A DNA stretch of 45,368 nt, taken from Lichenicola sp964248625. Lineage in GTDB: Bacteria > Pseudomonadota > Alphaproteobacteria > Acetobacterales > Acetobacteraceae. Made by a program: the position numbers and the translations under genes. The notes below the pieces were generated by a model. It was not told the DNA's origin, ran no database searches, and saw nothing but the letters and a program-made list of their open reading frames with translations. Position 1 is the stretch's first letter. Each line of letters opens with the position of its first letter. Of this stretch, positions 39,690 to 45,368 are shown in pieces. Where the stretch lies: positions 1-45,368 of the forward strand of contig CAXTZG010000018.1 in NCBI GenBank assembly GCA_964248625.1. Reading direction: 5' to 3'.

Positions 39690-41510
39690 TCAACGCCAGT
39701 TGGGCACGGATGCGGGCACCGGCGCGTCCGGCGCTGCCAGATCGGCCACGAGCGGCGCTGCCGCGGCGACCCGGACCCGCGGTCCGGCCGCATCGGCCGC
39801 CAGGCGTCCGGCCCAGCGCCGCTGATGCAGCCATGCGTTATAGAGCGTGACATTCATGCGCCATGTTTCCGCGCCGGATGCCTGCGACTTGCGCTCCAGA
39901 TGATACAGGACGACGCCGTGATCGACCGCGGACGCGGCGCCGAACTGCCTTGCGCGCAGGCACAGATCGGAATCCTCGAAGTCGCCGATGATGTAGGCCT
40001 CGTCGAAGCCGCCCAGATCCGAGGCGAGCTCGCGCGACATCACCATGCAGGCGCCGGTGATCGAGGGATGCACCGCCAGCGTCCGGCTGGTCGTGGGCCG
40101 GCTGCCCTTGCCCGGGTGCATCGGAAACAGCCAGTGGCTGAACTCCGGCAGCGCCTCGTAGCGCAACCCCTGATGCTGGATCGTGCCATCCTCGAACAAC
40201 AGCAGCGGCCCGACGATGCCGACCGACGGGTGCCGCGCGAAGTCGTCGAGCAGGGCATCGAGCCAGTCCGGCTGCAGCGCAAAGACGTCGGAGTTGAGGA
40301 AGCAGACATAGCTGCCCTGGGCGACGCTGAGCCCGGCATTGCTGGCTGGCGCGAAACCGACATTCTCCTCGAGCAGCAGCAGGCGCAGCGGCAGGCCGAA
40401 GCGCCGGAACAGCGAGTCGGCCAGCAGCGATGCGGCGTCGGCGCCGTCGGGATCGTCGACGACGTAGATCAGCTCGTGATGCTGCGCAAACGCGCCCTGC
40501 GCCAGCAGCGCCACCTGCACCTCCATGTAGTCGATCCGGCCGTAGAGCGGCACGATCACCGAGCAGATCGGTGCTGCGGGCGGCGTGCCGAAGCAGATCT
40601 CCCGGTAGGTGCGGGCCGCCTCCAGCCGCTCCTCGTTCAGCAGCGAGATCGCCGGCCCGATGAGGTCGAAGGTCCGCTGCACCTCGTCATAGCGCGGTGC
40701 CAGGTTCGACAGCGTGTTGCGGATCGCGCCGAGGCCGCGCAGGCGCGACGGCCGCAGCCGCACATAGGCGACGTCGCCGCTGGTGGCCTCGATCTCGACA
40801 TAGGCCATGCTGCCCCGCTCGACGCAGTCGACGACATGCACGACGAAGCCGCAGTTGGTGGTGTGGCTCCGCAACGCGTCGCCATACTTCGCCACCACGT
40901 CCGGCCGGCCGACCCGAACGGCATCGCGCAGGCCGACCCGGACCGACCGGCGGCCGCATCGGATCCGCACGTCCCTGATGCCCGGAGGTGCCGCCATGAG
41001 CCAGCCATTCAGCAGGATGTCGGCCTTGCCGCAGAACACCGCCTCGTCGGCCTTGAAGGCGAACTGGCCCTCGAACTGGTCCAGCGTGTCGCGGCCATCG
41101 AAGCCGGTCCGCTGCAGCACGAGCCGCATGCGGTTGGCGTGGAAGCCGGTCCCGCTCAATCGCTGTGCCCTGAGCGCCTCGACCAGGACGACGTCGTCGC
41201 CCTGCGTGACGTCCGGCGTCGTCTGCATCACGACGCTCTCGCCTTGCGAGGAGATCTCGGCCGAGCGCAGCATGCCGAGCGCCTCGTGCGACGCGGCCAG
41301 GTGGATCGCCACGCCGAAGCCGAGATCGCCCAGATCGCCCCGTACCGTCTCGACCACCAGCGCGTCGCCGGCGATCTCGCCGCGATCGAAACGAAGCAGC
41401 AGCCTGTGCTGGCCGGTCAACGACTGCGTGGAGAAGCCCGGAGCCCAACCGCAGAGGAGCCAGCTGCCGGTCTCCATGGCATAGCCGTAGATGTCGATAC
41501 AGCCTGTCAC
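39690..41510 (-). CDS. GT2 glycosyltransferase with two N-terminal modules, pair 1
   Basis: 606 residues, same plan as 36455-38248. First module about 3-70 (GCIDIYGYAMETGSWLLCGW). Second about 150-260 (ADILLNGWLMAAPPGIRDVRIRCG, VGRPDVVAKYGD). The GT2 domain (about 320-560) has CSVIVPLYGRIDYMEVQVALL, NAGLSVAQGSYVCFLNSDVFA and GGFDEAYIIGDFEDSDLCLRA. GTG 41510 is chosen because the GCID motif then sits near the N-terminus as in the paralogue; ATG 41477 would delete half the module. First gene of the leftward glycosyltransferase run. Confidence 0.9.
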   Translation of the reverse strand: MTGCIDIYGYAMETGSWLLCGWAPGFSTQSLTGQHRLLLRFDRGEIAGDALVVETVRGDLGDLGFGVAIHLAASHEALGMLRSAEISSQGESVVMQTTPDVTQGDDVVLVEALRAQRLSGTGFHANRMRLVLQRTGFDGRDTLDQFEGQFAFKADEAVFCGKADILLNGWLMAAPPGIRDVRIRCGRRSVRVGLRDAVRVGRPDVVAKYGDALRSHTTNCGFVVHVVDCVERGSMAYVEIEATSGDVAYVRLRPSRLRGLGAIRNTLSNLAPRYDEVQRTFDLIGPAISLLNEERLEAARTYREICFGTPPAAPICSVIVPLYGRIDYMEVQVALLAQGAFAQHHELIYVVDDPDGADAASLLADSLFRRFGLPLRLLLLEENVGFAPASNAGLSVAQGSYVCFLNSDVFALQPDWLDALLDDFARHPSVGIVGPLLLFEDGTIQHQGLRYEALPEFSHWLFPMHPGKGSRPTTSRTLAVHPSITGACMVMSRELASDLGGFDEAYIIGDFEDSDLCLRARQFGAASAVDHGVVLYHLERKSQASGAETWRMNVTLYNAWLHQRRWAGRLAADAAGPRVRVAAAAPLVADLAAPDAPVPASVPNWR

Positions 41511-41573
41511 GATCGGTCGCCCGACACCCCGTCACGCCTCGTGGATGACACGCAAGCCGTGCACAATCTCAAG

Positions 41574-41604
41574 ATTTTAACCACCTATGGTAGCAATCCG
41601 TCAA
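41574..41604 (-). promoter_or_regulatory. Promoter candidate for the glycosyltransferase run
   Basis: On the minus strand TTGACG (41604-41599) and TAAAAT (41579-41574), each one or two bases from consensus, with a rather long 19-base spacer. It lies in a small AT-rich island of otherwise GC-rich DNA, about 60 bases before GTG 41510. Confidence 0.4.
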
Positions 41605-41650
41605 GACCGCTCAACAGGCGGCCTGCGCCCCCGCCGGCCGGGACGGCCGG

Positions 41651-42640
41651 CTACGGAGCGTTGCCGTAGCCGTTCGGGTTTTTCCGCCGCCAGGCGAGCG
41701 CTGTCGCCACGATGTCGTCGAGCACCGTGAAGCGCGGCGTCCAGCCGGTCTCGGCGCGGATCCGCTCGGAGCTCGCGACCAGCACGGCCGGGTCGCCCGG
41801 GCGGCGATCGACCATGCGCATCGGCACCGTCTGCCCGCTGACCCGCTCCACGCTGCGGATCACCTCGAGCACCGAGTGACCGGTGCCGCTGCCCAGGTTG
41901 TAGGTCACGCTGCCGCGGTCGAGCTGCGCCAGTGCCGCCAGATGCGCCTGCGCCAGATCGGAGACATGAACGTAGTCCCGGATGCAGGTGCCGTCTGCCG
42001 TCGGGTAGTCGTGACCGAACACGACGATCTCCGGACGCAGTCCCAGAGCTGTGTCGATCACCAGCGGAATGAGGTGGCTTTCGGGCCGGTGGTCCTCGCC
42101 GGAACGGCCGTCGGGATCAGCGCCGGCGGCGTTGAAGTAGCGCAGGCAGGCATAGCGCAGCCCGTGGATGCGGTCGGCCCAATACAGCGCGCGCTCGATC
42201 ATCAGCTTGCTCTCGCCGTAGGGCGAGCCGGGATCGATCCGGGTGGTCTCGGTGATCGGCGTCGTCTCGGGGTTGCCGAACAGGGCGGCCGTCGAGGACA
42301 GGATGAACCGGCCGACCCCGTGGCGGACGCAGGCATCGATCAGCTGGATCCCGAGGCCGGCATTCTCGGTCATGTAGTGGAACGGGCGCTGCATGCTCTC
42401 GCCCACCAGCGACAGGGCTGCGAAATGCAGCACCCCATCCCAGGTTCCGTCGCCGAGCGTCGCATCCAGCGCGGCGCGGTCGGCGAGCTCGGCCTCGACG
42501 AGACGCACCTCCGGAGGCAGGGCCTCGCGATGACCCTGGCGCAGGTTGTCGTAGACCACGACCTCGTCGCCGCGGTCGCGCAGCGCCCAGACCACATGGC
42601 TGCCGACATATCCGGCTCCGCCGGTCACCAGAAGTCTCAC
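41651..42640 (-). CDS. galE: UDP-glucose 4-epimerase type sugar-nucleotide epimerase
   Basis: Interconverts UDP-glucose and UDP-galactose (extended SDR, NAD-bound, cytosolic), supplying galactose-type sugars to the locus. The NAD motif is VTGGAGYVGSHVV. VLHFAALSLVGESMQRPFHYMTENAGLG, the catalytic Ser-Ser-Thr in ILSSTAALFG, the Tyr/Lys in SPYGESKLMIE, and CLRYFNAAGADPDG follow. DYPTADGTCIRDYVHVSDLAQAH is diagnostic for GalE/ExoB. 329 residues. GTG 42640 with AAGGGA upstream. The UDP-xylose or UDP-GlcNAc series cannot be excluded. 140 bases separate it from the next gene. Confidence 0.93.
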   Translation of the reverse strand: MRLLVTGGAGYVGSHVVWALRDRGDEVVVYDNLRQGHREALPPEVRLVEAELADRAALDATLGDGTWDGVLHFAALSLVGESMQRPFHYMTENAGLGIQLIDACVRHGVGRFILSSTAALFGNPETTPITETTRIDPGSPYGESKLMIERALYWADRIHGLRYACLRYFNAAGADPDGRSGEDHRPESHLIPLVIDTALGLRPEIVVFGHDYPTADGTCIRDYVHVSDLAQAHLAALAQLDRGSVTYNLGSGTGHSVLEVIRSVERVSGQTVPMRMVDRRPGDPAVLVASSERIRAETGWTPRFTVLDDIVATALAWRRKNPNGYGNAP

Positions 42641-42770
42641 GGGCGTCGTTCCCTTTTGATTTGGTTTCAGAACGGCTTGCGCACGAGCCGACTATGAAGG
42701 AAGCAGGCTGCGCGGTCGAGCGCCGTCTCCGATATGGGCCGGTCGCCCGCCCCGACAGCCGGGATCGAGA

Positions 42771-42799
42771 CCGCTCGAGCGGCTCTGGATGCCGGCATC
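42771..42799. terminator. Two perfect 12-base palindromes at the end of the secreted-protein gene
   Basis: CCGCTCGAGCGG (42771-42782) and GATGCCGGCATC (42788-42799) lie 5 bases apart; the second reaches into the stop codon at 42798-42800. Each could form a short hairpin, together acting as a tandem terminator. No T-run is present. Confidence 0.4.
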
Positions 42800-45368
42800 A
42801 GAAGCTGCTGATGTCGGAAGCGCTGATGTGCGAGATCCCGTTCAGCGTGATGGTCGCGCCGTCGGACAGCTTCAGCACGGTTCCCGACGCTGAGGACGAT
42901 GCGACTTGGTTCTGCACCAGTTGCTGAGCTGCCGTCGTGCCGTAGCCGTTCAGCGTGATCAGGTCCTTGCCCGACACGAAGCCGTTAAGGAAAAGCTGCG
43001 CATTCGTCGCGACACCGTGCTGCAGGCTGATGGTCTCCATGCCGGTGCCGTCGGTGAGGATCGCATGGCTGCCCGTGCCCATCAGAACGGTTTCGTGTCC
43101 GGAACCACCGGTCACGGACACGCTGCCGGTGCCGAGCATGACGTTGAGGCTGCCGGCACCACCGGTGACGCTCATCGCGCCGCTGCCGCCGCTCACCGTC
43201 TCGTTGCCGGCTTGCGCCTGGATGATCGCCGTGCCGCTGGCCGGACCGACGATGCTGGAGCCGTTGGCACCGACCACGGTGTCGCCGCCGCTGGCGTGCA
43301 GCAGCGTCGCATTGTTGGCCGAGCCGTAGAGCGTCGTGCCGCCGCCGCCGACCAGCGTGTCGTTGCCGCCGGCAGCCTGCAGGATCGTGGTGCCGCTGCC
43401 GGCCGTCAGCAGTGCATGACCCCCGGTGCCGGCCGTGAAGCTGCCGCCGCCGGCACCTCCCGTCACGATGTCGCCAGCACTGGACCCACCGACAAAGGTG
43501 AAGGTCTGCGTTCCACTGGCAAACACCGATCCCGAGCCCGCCGAGATCGTGTCGCCCAGCCCTGCGGCAACGGTCGTCGTCATGCTGCCGGTATGGATGC
43601 TGTTGCCGCCGGCCGAGGTGATGCTGTCGTGGCCGACATCGCTGTCGGTCAGGTTGACCGCAGCGCCCGAAAGCTGGATCTGCAGGCCGGGTGCGGCGGT
43701 CGCCGTCCCTGCCGACACCTTCAGCCCGGCCAGCGCCGCCGCATCCGCGGCCGCGGTGCCGGAGATCTGGAAGGTGCCGTTGGTCACGGTGCCGCCTGCG
43801 GTCGCGGTCAGGACATCGTGCTCCGATGCCGGAGTGGAGACGCTGATCGTGGTGGTGGCGGTGCTGCCGGCGTTCAGGGCAGAAACCGACACTGCAGCCG
43901 ATTGCCCAGGGTTGCTCACCGACACCACGGTCTGTCCCTGGATGGTTCCCTTGGCGTCGGTGATGCTGAGGTCGAGCACGGCCTTGCCGAGGGCGCCTGC
44001 GGCCGGGGTGAAGGCGATGGCGGCAAGCGCCGCGTCGAGGCTGGCTGGGGTTGCGGTGATGGTGACGGTGGAGCCGTCGGCCGAGACGGTGCCGGCGCCG
44101 CTGGTCGACAGGGTGCCGAGCGTGGTGCTGTTCAGCGCCACGATGGCGGTCATCTGGTCGGTGCTGGTCTGCGCGAACACCTGCACCCCGCCATAGGGCG
44201 CGATCGCGGCCGTGCCGGTCGCGGTCTCGGCCGGCCTGACCCCGGTCATGATCGATCCGGTGGTGCTGCCGCCGGTGGTCGACAGGCCGGACTCCGAGGC
44301 GGTCGGGGCGAGGTTCAGGCCCGCCACATACTGCGCCACCATGTTGGTCAGCTCGGGGTTGGTCGGCGTCGCGGTGCTGGAGTTGCCCACCACCACCGCC
44401 TGGCTCGGCAGCGCGCCCGCCGCCTGCAGCTCGCCCAGCAGCGTCTTGGTGTTCTCCATGAAGCTGGGGTCGGTGTAGGCGCGCAGCGTCATGGTCGAGC
44501 GCAGGCCGTTGGCGTCCGCCCACTTGATGTCGTCGACGATGGCACCCAGCGTAGCCGAGCCCAGCGACAGCAGGTAGTTCGGCGGCAGGTCGAAGTCGAT
44601 GCCGCCGCCATACAGCGCCGCACTGCGCAGATTGGCGGTCGCATCGGAGCTGGAGATGTCCAGCACCGCGTTCGAGCTGGTCACCACCGGGGCCACGTTC
44701 ATGATCCCAGAGCCCCGCAGCGTGTCGACATAGCCCTTCCACGAGGCGAGGTCAGCTGCCGTGAACTCGGTCGTCAGCGTCAGGTTGGTGTTCGCTTCCG
44801 ACGGCATGAAACCCTGCCCGGTCACGAAATAGCCGTAGCCGCGATCGGTCAGGATGCTGGTGTTCGCCCCCCAGTTGCCCCAGGTGGCCCCCTGCGCCGC
44901 CGTGGTGGGACCGACCGCGACGATGGCGCTCGAGCCGGTGATGCTGAGGCCGGCAGGCAGGCTGCTGCCGCCGCTGACGGTGTTGGCGGCACTGGTGGTC
45001 TGCGCCAGGATCTGGGTCAGCGAGGCGGTGGTCGAGGTGGTGACCACGCCGTAGATCGGAAGCGTCGTGCTGCCGCCGGCCGGGATGGCGTAATAGCCGC
45101 CACTGCCGTCGGAGGTCGTGGCCGTGAAGTCGGCGGCGGTCGGGTCGTTGCCGATCTGGTAGGAGCCGTTGGCGCCGGTGACCACCGTACCCTCGCCCAC
45201 GATGATGTAGCCGCCGGTGGTGTTGGTCACGGTGATGGTGCCGCCGGCATACTCGGTGGCGAGCAGGCTCGGGGTCGAGCCGGTGATCACCGCGTTGGGG
45301 GTGCCGCTCAGCATGGTGATGGCGCCCGCCGACACGTTGCCGACATAGCCCTGCGCCAGCGCTTCCAC
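42798..45368 (-). CDS. Large secreted protein with degenerate RTX-like repeats, N-terminus beyond the window
   Basis: At least 856 C-terminal residues. A Thr/Ser/Gly-rich beta-type stretch is followed by a region (about 165-345) with GYGYFVTGQGFMPSEAN, YVDTLRGSGIMNVAPVV, GGGIDFDLPPNYLL and IKWADANGLRSTMTLRAYTDPS, which looks like part of an alpha/beta-barrel glycosidase. Cadherin-like beta domains follow (about 380-560). The repeat region (about 590-780) has GGNDTLVGGGG but mostly lacks Asp at the calcium sites. The C-terminus (KDLITLNGYG, LKLSDGATITLNGI) fits a type I secretion signal. It is probably exported by an ABC system not seen here and acts on or binds surface polysaccharide. Confidence 0.75.
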   Translation of the reverse strand: MEALAQGYVGNVSAGAITMLSGTPNAVITGSTPSLLATEYAGGTITVTNTTGGYIIVGEGTVVTGANGSYQIGNDPTAADFTATTSDGSGGYYAIPAGGSTTLPIYGVVTTSTTASLTQILAQTTSAANTVSGGSSLPAGLSITGSSAIVAVGPTTAAQGATWGNWGANTSILTDRGYGYFVTGQGFMPSEANTNLTLTTEFTAADLASWKGYVDTLRGSGIMNVAPVVTSSNAVLDISSSDATANLRSAALYGGGIDFDLPPNYLLSLGSATLGAIVDDIKWADANGLRSTMTLRAYTDPSFMENTKTLLGELQAAGALPSQAVVVGNSSTATPTNPELTNMVAQYVAGLNLAPTASESGLSTTGGSTTGSIMTGVRPAETATGTAAIAPYGGVQVFAQTSTDQMTAIVALNSTTLGTLSTSGAGTVSADGSTVTITATPASLDAALAAIAFTPAAGALGKAVLDLSITDAKGTIQGQTVVSVSNPGQSAAVSVSALNAGSTATTTISVSTPASEHDVLTATAGGTVTNGTFQISGTAAADAAALAGLKVSAGTATAAPGLQIQLSGAAVNLTDSDVGHDSITSAGGNSIHTGSMTTTVAAGLGDTISAGSGSVFASGTQTFTFVGGSSAGDIVTGGAGGGSFTAGTGGHALLTAGSGTTILQAAGGNDTLVGGGGTTLYGSANNATLLHASGGDTVVGANGSSIVGPASGTAIIQAQAGNETVSGGSGAMSVTGGAGSLNVMLGTGSVSVTGGSGHETVLMGTGSHAILTDGTGMETISLQHGVATNAQLFLNGFVSGKDLITLNGYGTTAAQQLVQNQVASSSASGTVLKLSDGATITLNGISHISASDISSF

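Noticed and set aside
43000..43500. DNA tandem repeat in the secreted-protein gene
   Set aside because: The repetition is at the protein pattern level (Gly-rich turns); the bases differ between copies, so no DNA repeat is called.

Overview
The window looks like chromosomal sequence from a high-GC Gram-negative alphaproteobacterium, most likely a member of the Acetobacteraceae. That placement is an inference from gene content and protein style: SecB, MlaA, LapA next to PyrF, KDO synthesis genes, and very Ala/Arg-rich proteins. It is draft sequence. Three runs of N (13271-13305, 16960-16969, 27769-27778) each interrupt one gene, so the broken frames there are assembly gaps and not mutations.

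Left third (1 to about 9.7 kb) is mostly housekeeping: pyrF (cut by the left edge), lapA, two small hypothetical genes, a Fic-fold protein whose active-site motif is destroyed, secB, an M20 dipeptidase, an Old Yellow Enzyme reductase divergent from an ArsR-type regulator with a promoter-embedded palindrome, a threonine aldolase, folD, and two stress-type genes. The first of these two has a 5' leader that can fold over its ribosome binding site.

From 9.7 to 14.8 kb lies a compact phosphonate (C-P bond) biosynthesis locus. It holds phosphonopyruvate decarboxylase, a small lipoprotein, a PEP mutase fused to a nucleotidyltransferase and, divergently, a second nucleotidyltransferase overlapping an Fe(II)/2-oxoglutarate dioxygenase. 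No aminotransferase and no obvious transferase for the activated phosphonate is present here. mlaA follows, then a leftward run of GH3 glycosidase, DUF2142 membrane protein, polyprenyl-phosphate-type GT2 and YggT, and a tRNA-Ala(CGC) with a clear promoter.

The right half (21.1 to 45.4 kb) is a surface-polysaccharide locus transcribed leftward. It has a GH4 glycosidase with an extra N-terminal module, a 1023-residue double glycosyltransferase preceded by six regular ~43-residue repeats, a small membrane protein, a TPR-glycosyltransferase, a pyruvyltransferase-family protein, a GT61 enzyme, kdsD-kdsB-kdsA (KDO supply; kdsA appears to start at CTG), and a GW-module protein. There is also a tandemly duplicated GT2+GT4 gene pair, a galE-type epimerase and, running off the right edge, a large secreted protein with degenerate RTX-like repeats and a type I secretion-like C-terminus. 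A recurring small module ('GxID...GW') in the GH4 enzyme, the GW protein and both GT2 proteins links otherwise unrelated enzymes of this locus. The most unusual items are the phosphonate locus, the recurring module with the duplicated GT pair, the repeat-bearing double GT, the CTG-started kdsA, the dead Fic protein and the SD-covering leader hairpin.
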